Assembly (NCBI GenBank): GCA_025362495.1
Contig: JANYGI010000079.1
Location: forward strand, 1-64,000
DNA from: Byssovorax sp.
GTDB taxonomy: Bacteria; Myxococcota_A; Polyangia; Polyangiales; Polyangiaceae
Direction of reading: 5' to 3'
Length of the DNA stretch: 64,000 bases
The position numbers and the translations under genes are program-made. The notes below the pieces were generated by a model. It was given only the letters and a program-made list of their open reading frames with translations. It ran no database searches and was not told the DNA's origin. Positions 46,853-54,694 of this stretch are shown in pieces. Numbering within the stretch: position 1 is the first letter of the stretch; each line of letters begins with the position of its first letter.

Positions 46853-47279
46853 ATGCGCCTCTCTCCTCGCCTTCGATGCGCACTTCCCCTTGGTTTCTCG
46901 GCATTTGCGCTCGCTGCGTCCGGCGGGTGCGTGCTCGATCTCACCGGCGATCCGAGCGGTCTCGGCGAGCACCGGCGCGACCGCGAGATCGAGCTCCGGC
47001 GGCGGCGAGGGCCGCGGCCCCGCTGAACCGCGCTGCGGCGACGGCGCGATCACCGCGGGGGAAGCCTGCGCCGACGGCAATGTCAAGGAGGGAGATGGCG
47101 GCGACGCGGCCTGTGCGATCGAGTCTGGATACGCGTGCTCCGGCTCTCCCGGCCTCTGCGGCGACACCCAGGTGCGCGGCTTCGACGTCTGCGACGATGG
47201 GAACACCAGAGGCGGGGGACGGCAAAGCGCCGTATCATCAAATCGAGATCACCGAGGCGCCCCGAGCGAAAACCGGTGA
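46853..47279 (+). pseudogene. Frameshifted fragment of a Cys-rich (CDDGN-repeat) lipoprotein
   Basis: An ATG at 46853 starts a signal peptide (LPLGFSAFALAASGGCVLDLTGDPSG). Near 46965-46975 a one-base slip moves the coding sequence to another frame: STGATARSSSGGGEG, then CGDGAITAGEACADGN, IESGYACSGSPGLC and VCDDGNT. This is the Myxococcus-type Cys-rich repeat, but consensus residues are lost (GDGGDAAC for GDGCDAAC) and the remaining repeats are absent before the stop at 47279. The combination of frameshift, consensus loss and truncation indicates a decayed gene. Confidence 0.72.
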
Positions 47280-47392
47280 CGGGCGTCACCGCGCGAGCAA
47301 GGAAGCGACGCCGGTCGCGAGCGCGCGCCTTGACGTTTGCCCTGTGAACCGGTCACTCTGGGCCCGGCTCATTTCGGCTGGAGAACAACCTC

Positions 47393-49105
47393 ATGACCAC
47401 CGCGCTCCGTCGGACAGCTCTCCTCGGCGCCCTCTGCGCGGCCTCCGCCGGGGCCGGGATTTCGTGTGGATCCGGGGGCTCGACGGCCTCGACGACGACC
47501 GGCGCCACCGGCCCGACCGGGACGGGCGGGGCGCCGGCGACGAGCAGCGCCACCACCGGTCAGGGCGGCTCGGGTGGCACCCTGTTCACCTCGGGGACAG
47601 GCTCCAACACCGGTCCTTTCAACGATTTTCCCAAGGATCCCGTGGTCGATCTCTCGGCCCCCGCGGGCGCCGCCGGGCTCTTCGGCCCCGCCGGCTCGGG
47701 TGATCCGATGGGCGGACCGTGCCTGTTCGAGCCCGAGCCCGGCACGCTCTTCCCGAGCAACTGGCTCCGTCCGCGCTTCCGCTTCAACGCCGGTCCGAAC
47801 GAGAACCTCTTCGAGATCCGGCTCCACACTCCAGACGAGATCGACGATCTCGTGGTCTACACGGCCGGCACCTCGTGGACGATGCCCAAGCCCATGTGGC
47901 TCTCCCTGGCGCAGCACGCGACGGGCGGGCCAATCACCATGACGGTCCGCGGCGCGCACTACAACGGCACGACGCTCGACGGGGCGCCCGCCGTCGGCAC
48001 GAGCGGCCCGATGACAATCGCCCCGGCCGAGGCCTCGGGCGCCATCGTGTACTGGACGACGTCGGGTGGATCGGCGCTGAAAGGCTTCCAGATCGGGGAC
48101 GAGTCGGTCGGTCCGACGCTGACACCGCAGCAGGCGAAGATGCCGACGGTCGGCGGCACGGTCACCTGCATTGGTTGTCACACCTCGACGCCGGACGGCC
48201 TCTATGCGGCCTTCACGGCGCAGGCCCCGTGGGGCAACGCGCTGGCCTCGATCGAGCAAGGCACGGTGGGCGCGCAACCCCCGTTCCTGAGCGTGGGCGC
48301 CCTCTCGGCGCTGACGACCTTCGGTGAGCTCGGCATCCAGACGTACTCCAAGGCCCACTGGAAGAACGGCGATTACACGATGGTGACGCCGTTCGACAAG
48401 GGCACCAGCGCCAAGCTGGCCTGGTTCGATCTCCAGGGCCAGAGCAGCGCCGAGGGCCAGGCCTATGGCTTCCTGAAGCGCGACGGTGACCCGCGCGGCG
48501 TAGGCGCGCCGACCTGGAGCCACGATGGCAAGACGGTGGTTTACGTCTCCACCAACGCCGAGACGACAGGCCGCCTCGACAACGGCGACGCCGATCTCTA
48601 CGCCGTCCCCTACAACGATCGCGCGGGCGGCACCGCCGTCCCCGTGCCCGGCGCGTCGGATCCCAACCTGGAAGAGTACTATCCGGCCTTCTCGCCCGAC
48701 GACGCCATGCTCGCCTTCAACCGGATCCCGAGCAAAACCAACATGTACAACGCCGTGAAGGCCGAGGTCTTCGTGATCCCGGCCGCCGGCGGGACGGCGA
48801 CGCGCATCGCCGCCAACGATCCTGCAGAGTGCGTCGGCGCGAAGAGCCCTGGCGTCACCAACAGCTGGCCGAAGTGGGCCCCCGAGGGCACTACCGTCAA
48901 CGGGAAGACGTATTACTGGCTGATTTTTTCCTCGACCCGAGGCCCGATGGGCAATCCGCAGCTCTACGTGACGGGCGTGGTGACCGAGGCCGGCAAGGTG
49001 TCGACGTACTCGGCCCTCTACCTGTGGAATCAGCCCGAAATGGAGAATAACCACACTCCGGCGTGGGACATCTTCAAGATCCCGGCGGCTCCGCCTCCGC
49101 AATAG
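47393..49105 (+). CDS. Beta-propeller (TolB/PD40-like) lipoprotein with a CxxCH motif
   Basis: The 570 residues start with a signal peptide ending GAGISCGSGG and a Gly/Thr/Ser linker. A beta-rich N-terminal domain has FPSNWLRPRFRFN. TVTCIGCHTSTPDG provides one c-type heme motif at about residue 260. Blades follow with PTWSHDGKTVVYVSTN, YPAFSPDDAMLAFNRIP and YYWLIFSSTRGP, typical PD40/TolB repeats. Lipoproteins with a heme motif and PD40 blades recur in Polyangiaceae; their role is unknown. It is 13 bases upstream of the AddB-like gene, though a functional link is not obvious. Confidence 0.83.
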   Translation: MTTALRRTALLGALCAASAGAGISCGSGGSTASTTTGATGPTGTGGAPATSSATTGQGGSGGTLFTSGTGSNTGPFNDFPKDPVVDLSAPAGAAGLFGPAGSGDPMGGPCLFEPEPGTLFPSNWLRPRFRFNAGPNENLFEIRLHTPDEIDDLVVYTAGTSWTMPKPMWLSLAQHATGGPITMTVRGAHYNGTTLDGAPAVGTSGPMTIAPAEASGAIVYWTTSGGSALKGFQIGDESVGPTLTPQQAKMPTVGGTVTCIGCHTSTPDGLYAAFTAQAPWGNALASIEQGTVGAQPPFLSVGALSALTTFGELGIQTYSKAHWKNGDYTMVTPFDKGTSAKLAWFDLQGQSSAEGQAYGFLKRDGDPRGVGAPTWSHDGKTVVYVSTNAETTGRLDNGDADLYAVPYNDRAGGTAVPVPGASDPNLEEYYPAFSPDDAMLAFNRIPSKTNMYNAVKAEVFVIPAAGGTATRIAANDPAECVGAKSPGVTNSWPKWAPEGTTVNGKTYYWLIFSSTRGPMGNPQLYVTGVVTEAGKVSTYSALYLWNQPEMENNHTPAWDIFKIPAAPPPQ

Positions 49106-49118
49106 GTGGCCAGATAGC

Positions 49119-52100
49119 GTGATCACGGGCGGTCGATCTCCCGTATCCTCCCCGCCCCCCGTGCCTCCCGTGCCTCGCCTGCTTCTCACCTCGCCCATCG
49201 CTTCGGAGCGCCTCGCGCGGGCCGAGGCGTGGCTCGCGGCGCGGCCCCGGGGCGAAGAGGTATTGATCCTCGGGGCGTCGCAGGAATCCGCGACGGATCT
49301 CACGCGGCGCGTGGCGAAGCAGCACGGGCCTTCGTTCGGGTGGTATCGCGCGACGCTGGGGCGCGCGGCGGCGGCGCTCGCGGCGCCCGAGCTGGCGGCG
49401 CGCGGGATCGCGGCGGCAGGGGCGCTCGCGCTCGAGGCGATCTGCGCGCGCGTGGTCGACAGGTTGAGCCGCAGCGGCGAGCTCGGGCGGCTCGCGGCGG
49501 CGGCTGATTTCCCCAACTTGCCACGCGCGCTGGCGCGGACGATCGGCGAGATACGCCTCGCCGGGCTCGATCCAGCGCGCCTGCGCGGCGAGGGAACAGA
49601 AGGGCTCGCGCGCATCCACGCGGCGTACGAGGCCGAGCTCGGGCTCGCGAAGATCGCCGATCGCGCCTTGATTTTGCGGCTCGCGACCGACGTGGTCAAC
49701 GGCGTCAACGGTGTTGACGATAGGACACGAACGCTCGGCGCGGCCTCGGGGCTGGGGCCGATCGTGGGGCATCCGCTCCTGATCGTCGACGTGGCGGTGA
49801 CGACGGCGCTGGAGCGCGAGCTCGTGGCGGCGCTGTCGCGGCGCGCGCCCGACGTGCTCGCGACGGTGCCCGCCGGCGACGAGCAATCGCTGCGGTACCT
49901 GCGCGAGGCGCTGGGCGTGGCGGCGGAGGCGGCGTCGATTACCATCGACGATCCGGCGCGCGCGCCGTCGCTGCGGCGCCTGCAAACGTACCTGTTCGCC
50001 GAGGGGCCGGCGCCGATTGGCACGCTCGATCGCGAGGTCACGTTCCTCTCGGCGCCGGGCGAGAGCCGCGAGTGCGTGGAGCTTTCGCGCCTGGCGCAGC
50101 AGGAGGCCGCGCGCGGCGTGCCGTTCGATCGGATGGCCATCCTGCTGCGCGCGCCGCAGCCCTACCGCGCGCACCTGGAAGAATCGCTGCGCCGCGCGGG
50201 GATTCCGGCCCATTTCGCGCGAGGGAGCGTGCGGCCCGACGCCGGCGGTCGGGCCTTCGTGGCGCTGCTCGCGTGCGGCGCGGAGAAGCTCTCGGCGCGG
50301 CGCTTCGCCGAGTATCTCTCGCTCGGCCAGCTCCCCGATCCGACGATCGAAGGCGCGCCTCCGCAGGCGATCCCCGAGGTCGACAGGTGGGTGCCGCCCG
50401 ACGACGAGATCGTCCGCACGGCCGTGGTGCGCGGCGCCTCGTTCGACGCGCTCGACGGGCCGATCGCCGAGGAAGAGCGCTTCGTCGCCGCGGGGCCGCC
50501 GTCGCTCGCGCCGGTGACGATGACGGGCAGCGTGGCCGCGCCGCGCCGCTGGGAGCAGCTCTTGATCGAGTCGGCGGTGCTCGGCGGGCTCGACCGCTGG
50601 AGCGCGCGCCTCGACGGCCTGCACCGGAAGCTGACGAAAGAGCTCGAGGGCCTCGACGGCAACGAGCCGCTGCAAGATCGGGTGCGCAAGAGCCTCGTCG
50701 ATCTCGGGGCGCTGCGTCGCTTCGCGCTGCCGCTGCTGCAGGAGCTCGCGCTCTTGCCCGCGCGCGCGACGTGGGGCGAGTGGACGACGCGGCTCACGGG
50801 GCTGGCGACGCGGGCGCTGCGCAAGCCCGATCGCGTGCTCGCCGCGCTGGCCGAGCTCGGCCCGATGGCCGCGGTGGGGCCGGTGACGCTCGACGAGATC
50901 AGGCGTGTTTTAGGCCGCAGGTTGACCGATCTCGTGGTGCTGCCAGAGGCGCGCGCGGCGGGCCACATCTTCGTCGCGCCCGTCGACGCGGCGCGCGGCC
51001 TGACGTTCGACGTGGTGTTCGTGCCCGGCCTCGCGGAGAAGATCTTCCCGCAGAAGGTCAGCGAGGATCCGATCCTGCTCGATCGCGCGCGCCGCGCGCT
51101 CGGGCTCGCCACCAACGAGCAGCGCGTCGAGCAAGAGCGCCTTTCGCTGCGCCTCGCGGTCGGCGCGGCGCGCGAGCGGATCGTGCTCTCGTACCCGCGC
51201 GTCGACATGGATCAGTCGCGCCCGCGCGTGCCGTCGTTCTACGGGCTCGAGGTGATCCGCGCGGCCGAGGGGAAGCTCCCCGGCTTCGACGAGCTGGCGC
51301 GTCGCGCCGAGCTCCACGGCGGCGCGGCGCGCATCGGCTGGCCCGCGCCGGCGCGGCTGCATGACGCGATCGATGATGCCGAGTACGATCTGGCGCTCCT
51401 GGAGACGCTGTTTCACCGCCCCGAGGCCGAGACGGTGGGGAGCGCTCATTATCTCCTCGGCGCCAATCCGCACCTGGCGCGCGCTCTCCGCTTCCGGGCG
51501 CGCCGCTGGAACGTGAAGAAGTGGATGAGCTCCGATGGCCTGATTGATCCGGGCGCGGCGGCCAGAGCCGCGCTGAGCCGGCATTCGCTCGCGAACAGGG
51601 CTTATTCGGCGACTGCCCTCCAGACGTTCTCGACGTGTCCTTACAAATTCCTGCTCTACGCCGTTCACCGGCTGACGCCGCGCGAGGCGCCGGAGCCGAT
51701 CGAAGAGCTGGGGCCGCGCGAGAGGGGCGCTCTCGTCCACGAGGTGCTCCACGAGGTGCTCGACGCGCTCCGCGCCGAGGGGGCGCTCCCGATCACGCGG
51801 GAGAACCTCGACGTGGCGAGGCGCCGCCTCGATACGGTGCTGGCGCGAACCGCAGAACGCTACAGGGACGAGCTGGCGCCGGCGATCGAGCGCGTCTGGA
51901 AGGACGGTATCGACTCGGTGCTCGCTGATCTGCGCGAGTGGCTGCGTCGCGCCGCGGACGACGGCGCCTGGACGCCGCGCCGATTCGAGCTCTCGTTCGG
52001 CCTGCGCGACCGTGAATCGCGGGATCCGTCGAGCACGGAGGCCTCGGTCGACCTCGACTGCGGTATCCGCCTGCGCGGCTCGATTGACCTCGTCGAGGAG

Positions 52101-52517
52101 GACGCGAGCGGGGCGCTCCGCGCGACCGACTACAGGACCGGCCCCGCCCAGGTGAGCGGCGGCGCCGCCATCGTGAATGGGGGGCGAACACTGCAGCCGG
52201 TGCTGTACGCGCTGGCGCTGGAGAAGCTGTTCCCCGAGGCGCGAGTCGAGGCCGGGAGGCTCTATTACTGCACGTCGGCCGGCGGCTTCGAGGCCACGCC
52301 GATAACGCTGGACGAGCCGGCGCGGCGAGCGGCGGATACGGTGGCCAAGGTGATCGGCAAGGCGCTCTCGGAGGGCTTCTTGCCCGCGGCGCCCGACGCG
52401 GGAGCCTGCGAGTACTGCGAATACCGGAGCGTGTGCGGGCCGTACGAGGAGCTGCGGACCGGGAGGAAGAGCCCGGAGCGGCTCCACGATCTGAGAGCGC
52501 TGCGGAAGCTGGTTTGA
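49119..52517 (+). CDS. AddB-like PD-(D/E)XK nuclease-family protein with iron-sulfur cysteines
   Basis: This is a 1,132-residue protein if the GTG at 49119 is used; GTG codons at 49161 and 49170 are alternatives and no ribosome site decides. The N-terminal helicase-like region (LLLTSPIASERLARAEAW) lacks a Walker A Gly-Lys-Thr, so ATP use is unlikely. The nuclease end has ALQTFSTCPYKFLLYAVHRL, RERGALVHEVLHEVLDALR and LRGSIDLVEED. Cys840, Cys1097, Cys1100 and Cys1106 form the four-Cys iron-sulfur staple of AddB/AdnA. The nuclease motif reads ATDYRTG, so the usual Lys is Arg1006. Its partner is probably the AddA-like protein at 57449-61057. Confidence 0.87.
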   Translation: MITGGRSPVSSPPPVPPVPRLLLTSPIASERLARAEAWLAARPRGEEVLILGASQESATDLTRRVAKQHGPSFGWYRATLGRAAAALAAPELAARGIAAAGALALEAICARVVDRLSRSGELGRLAAAADFPNLPRALARTIGEIRLAGLDPARLRGEGTEGLARIHAAYEAELGLAKIADRALILRLATDVVNGVNGVDDRTRTLGAASGLGPIVGHPLLIVDVAVTTALERELVAALSRRAPDVLATVPAGDEQSLRYLREALGVAAEAASITIDDPARAPSLRRLQTYLFAEGPAPIGTLDREVTFLSAPGESRECVELSRLAQQEAARGVPFDRMAILLRAPQPYRAHLEESLRRAGIPAHFARGSVRPDAGGRAFVALLACGAEKLSARRFAEYLSLGQLPDPTIEGAPPQAIPEVDRWVPPDDEIVRTAVVRGASFDALDGPIAEEERFVAAGPPSLAPVTMTGSVAAPRRWEQLLIESAVLGGLDRWSARLDGLHRKLTKELEGLDGNEPLQDRVRKSLVDLGALRRFALPLLQELALLPARATWGEWTTRLTGLATRALRKPDRVLAALAELGPMAAVGPVTLDEIRRVLGRRLTDLVVLPEARAAGHIFVAPVDAARGLTFDVVFVPGLAEKIFPQKVSEDPILLDRARRALGLATNEQRVEQERLSLRLAVGAARERIVLSYPRVDMDQSRPRVPSFYGLEVIRAAEGKLPGFDELARRAELHGGAARIGWPAPARLHDAIDDAEYDLALLETLFHRPEAETVGSAHYLLGANPHLARALRFRARRWNVKKWMSSDGLIDPGAAARAALSRHSLANRAYSATALQTFSTCPYKFLLYAVHRLTPREAPEPIEELGPRERGALVHEVLHEVLDALRAEGALPITRENLDVARRRLDTVLARTAERYRDELAPAIERVWKDGIDSVLADLREWLRRAADDGAWTPRRFELSFGLRDRESRDPSSTEASVDLDCGIRLRGSIDLVEEDASGALRATDYRTGPAQVSGGAAIVNGGRTLQPVLYALALEKLFPEARVEAGRLYYCTSAGGFEATPITLDEPARRAADTVAKVIGKALSEGFLPAAPDAGACEYCEYRSVCGPYEELRTGRKSPERLHDLRALRKLV

Positions 52518-52533
52518 ACGGGCGACCGGCGAT

Positions 52534-53301
52534 TCAGCCGGGCGGCAGCCGGATCCGCGCCAGGACGCCGGCGTGATCCGATCCGGCAAAGGGCGCTCGT
52601 ATGGCCTCCACGATCTGCCACCCTTCGCCGAGCTGCACGAAGACATAGTCAATCCGCGTCACCGGCGCGACCGAGGGCCAGGTTGCGCCGGCCTCACCTG
52701 GATGAAGGGCGCTCCACGCGTCGGTCCAGGTGGCCTGGATGGCGCGGATCGGCTCCTCGCGCGGCGTGGCGTTGAAGTCGCCGAGGAGCACCGCGCCGGC
52801 GCTTCCAGAGGCTTTGCGGCCCTCTTCGGCGAAGGTGAGCACCTCGTGGACGGTGCGCGCGCGGGCTCGCTTCGAGATGGGGAGATGGGTCACGAAGACG
52901 TCGATCACCGCGCCCCGGAACCGGACTTGCGTCCTCGCGACCAAGCGCTGCGTGACGCGGTCGAGGGCGTCGTCGGGATCGAGCGAGAGCCGCTCGGTGG
53001 CGTGATCGATCACCTCGAGATCGTCGCGGCAGAGGAGCGCCACGCCTTCACAAGCGCCGTCCGCGCCGACGTGCGATGGCCAGAAGAAGGGCTGGTAGCC
53101 GCCTGCGCGCCGGGCGAGCGAGTGCGCCTGGCCTTCGAGGCCAGAGGGCGAGGCCGCGCGGATCTCCTGCATGCCGAGGACCGCGGGCGCGCGCTCGGCG
53201 AGGAGGCGGGCGAGGCGCTCTTCGCGACGGCGCCACAGCGGCGCGCCACCCCACGCGTTCTGCGTCATCGCGAGGAAGTCGGAGGCGGACGGGACGATCA
53301 T
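52534..53301 (-). CDS. Endonuclease/exonuclease/phosphatase (EEP) family hydrolase
   Basis: The ATG at 53301 gives 255 residues with no signal peptide. The EEP motifs are in order: TQNAWGG, VLGMQEI with the metal-binding Glu, HLPISKRARARTVHEVL, GDFNATPREEPI with Asp and Asn, and FAGSDHAGVLARI with the catalytic Asp-His pair. Family members are metal-dependent phosphodiesterases ranging from ExoIII-like nucleases to sphingomyelinases and phosphatidylinositol phosphatases. RIDYVFVQLG near the end is typical of non-ExoIII members. It converges with the AddB-like gene and may act on DNA or lipid. Confidence 0.9.
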   Translation of the reverse strand: MIVPSASDFLAMTQNAWGGAPLWRRREERLARLLAERAPAVLGMQEIRAASPSGLEGQAHSLARRAGGYQPFFWPSHVGADGACEGVALLCRDDLEVIDHATERLSLDPDDALDRVTQRLVARTQVRFRGAVIDVFVTHLPISKRARARTVHEVLTFAEEGRKASGSAGAVLLGDFNATPREEPIRAIQATWTDAWSALHPGEAGATWPSVAPVTRIDYVFVQLGEGWQIVEAIRAPFAGSDHAGVLARIRLPPG

Positions 53302-53356
53302 CGGCCGCAGCGTAGCAGCGTCGATCGCGGGCGTACGCGGGCGACGCCGCGGTCGC

Positions 53357-53860
53357 TCAATCCCAGCGGCGCGCGAGGATCTCGCGCATCCGCTCGACGC
53401 GGAGAGCGCGCTCGAGGCGCTTGTCGCCCCAGCCATGGAGGAGCGCGGGCAAGGCCTGGCGCGTGAGCGCGAGCAGGGCGCGGCGGCGCACCTCGGACTC
53501 GACCCTTCCCTCGACGAAGATCTGCGCGAAGGCCAGCGCGAGGATGGCCTCGTCGCGCGTGAGCAGGCTGAACTCGTCGTCCTCGCCGATGGCCTGGACC
53601 TCGGCCTCGCTCACCACGTCCCAGCTGTCGTTGGCGACCTCCCAGCGGGCGAGGATCTCGTCGAGCACGGCGACGACGCGGCCGCGCGGATCGACCTCGC
53701 GCGCGTCGCGGAGCGCCTCGAGGATGTCGCGACCGGTGTCGCCGCCGAGCGGGGAACCGAGGTCGCCCGCGTCCCAGAAGAAGGCGTCGGTGAGGGCCTC
53801 GATGGCCCTGGCGTGGGCGTCGTCGCGGGTGAGCTCGTGCGGTTCGTGTTCCTCGACCAT
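53357..53860 (-). CDS. Hypothetical helical protein (167 residues)
   Basis: The ATG at 53860 starts MVEEHEPHELTRDDAHARAIEAL. The protein is predicted mostly helical and acidic at first (DFFWDAGDL-like, RDILEALRDAREVDP), then LLTRDEAILALAFAQIFVEGRVESEVRRRALLAL. No motif is recognised and no signal peptide is present. It shares strand and a 55-base gap with the EEP gene downstream, so the two may be co-transcribed. Confidence 0.75.
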   Translation of the reverse strand: MVEEHEPHELTRDDAHARAIEALTDAFFWDAGDLGSPLGGDTGRDILEALRDAREVDPRGRVVAVLDEILARWEVANDSWDVVSEAEVQAIGEDDEFSLLTRDEAILALAFAQIFVEGRVESEVRRRALLALTRQALPALLHGWGDKRLERALRVERMREILARRWD

Positions 53861-54000
53861 GCTCTCGATCCTCGGTGCGCTCCGGGCGGGGGCGCCGTTG
53901 CTCCTCGGAGATGCACTATCGACTTCTCGCGCTTTGTAAAGCTCGGAAACGCGGCCCGCACGCGCCCAGCTGCCGCCGCGACGCGTCGCGGAAATGCGCT

Positions 54001-54507
54001 ATGCTCGGGCGCATGTATCGCGACGAAGGCGAGGCAGCGCGGCTCCGGATTGCCACTCTCGAAGCCAAGCTCGCCGAGCGCGACGCGGCCCTCGAGGCGC
54101 GGGACGCCGAGCTTCGCGAGCTCGGCGCGCAGGTCGGGCGCTTGCAGCCGGAGGGGCCCGCGCCGCGGCGCTTGTGGCCAATCCTGGCGGGGGCGATGGC
54201 GCTCCTCGTCGGCGCGAACGCCCTCGTGTTCCGCGGGATGCGGCCGCGCGCGGAGGGGGGCTCCGGGCGTCACGCGATCGAGCCGCGGACGACGACCGGC
54301 GTGGTGGCCTGCGACGAGTACCTGTTCCGCGTCGAGCTCTGCCTGAGCCGCCTCGAGCCAGGCGTGCGCGACTCGCTGTCGAGCTCGCTCCACGCGACGC
54401 GCGACGGCTGGTGGGCCGCCGGCGCGACGGTGGGCGGGCGCGAGAAGCTCGCGGTCACCTGCGAGCAGGCGCTCGACGCGCTGGCGCAGAACCCGCTCTG
54501 CGACTGA
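54001..54507 (+). CDS. Coiled-coil membrane protein with small Cys-containing C-terminal domain
   Basis: The ATG at 54001 has GGAA 7 bases upstream; an ATG at 54013 is the alternative. A heptad-like helix (RLRIATLEAKLAERDAALEARDAELRELGAQVGRL) leads to a membrane segment LWPILAGAMALLVGANALVF at about residues 60-80. The C-terminal domain has CDEYLFRVELCLSRL, ATRDGWWAAGATVGG and a final CEQALDALAQNPLCD. The Cys pairing suggests it lies outside the cytoplasm. Similar C-terminal domains occur in other Polyangiaceae proteins; the function is unknown. The Ser/Thr kinase gene follows on the same strand, after about 190 bases. Confidence 0.78.
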   Translation: MLGRMYRDEGEAARLRIATLEAKLAERDAALEARDAELRELGAQVGRLQPEGPAPRRLWPILAGAMALLVGANALVFRGMRPRAEGGSGRHAIEPRTTTGVVACDEYLFRVELCLSRLEPGVRDSLSSSLHATRDGWWAAGATVGGREKLAVTCEQALDALAQNPLCD

Positions 54508-54694
54508 ATTTCGCGGGGAAGTGATCGAGCGCGGGCGAGCCCGCGGAGGCGCCGCGACGAAGAATTCGCTTCGCGGCGCCGACTGATCCAGGATCGCCGG
54601 GTTGTGACCATGGCTTGACGGGTCGCCCGCGCTCGCGTTCCATTCGGAGCGGGCTGCGGTGGCGCGGCTCGGCGGAAAGGATCGCGTTGAACCG

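Noticed and set aside
47369-50140. A 923-residue minus-strand frame crossing two plus-strand genes
   Set aside because: It spans the border of two well-supported genes and has no recognisable domain; it is a codon-bias shadow.
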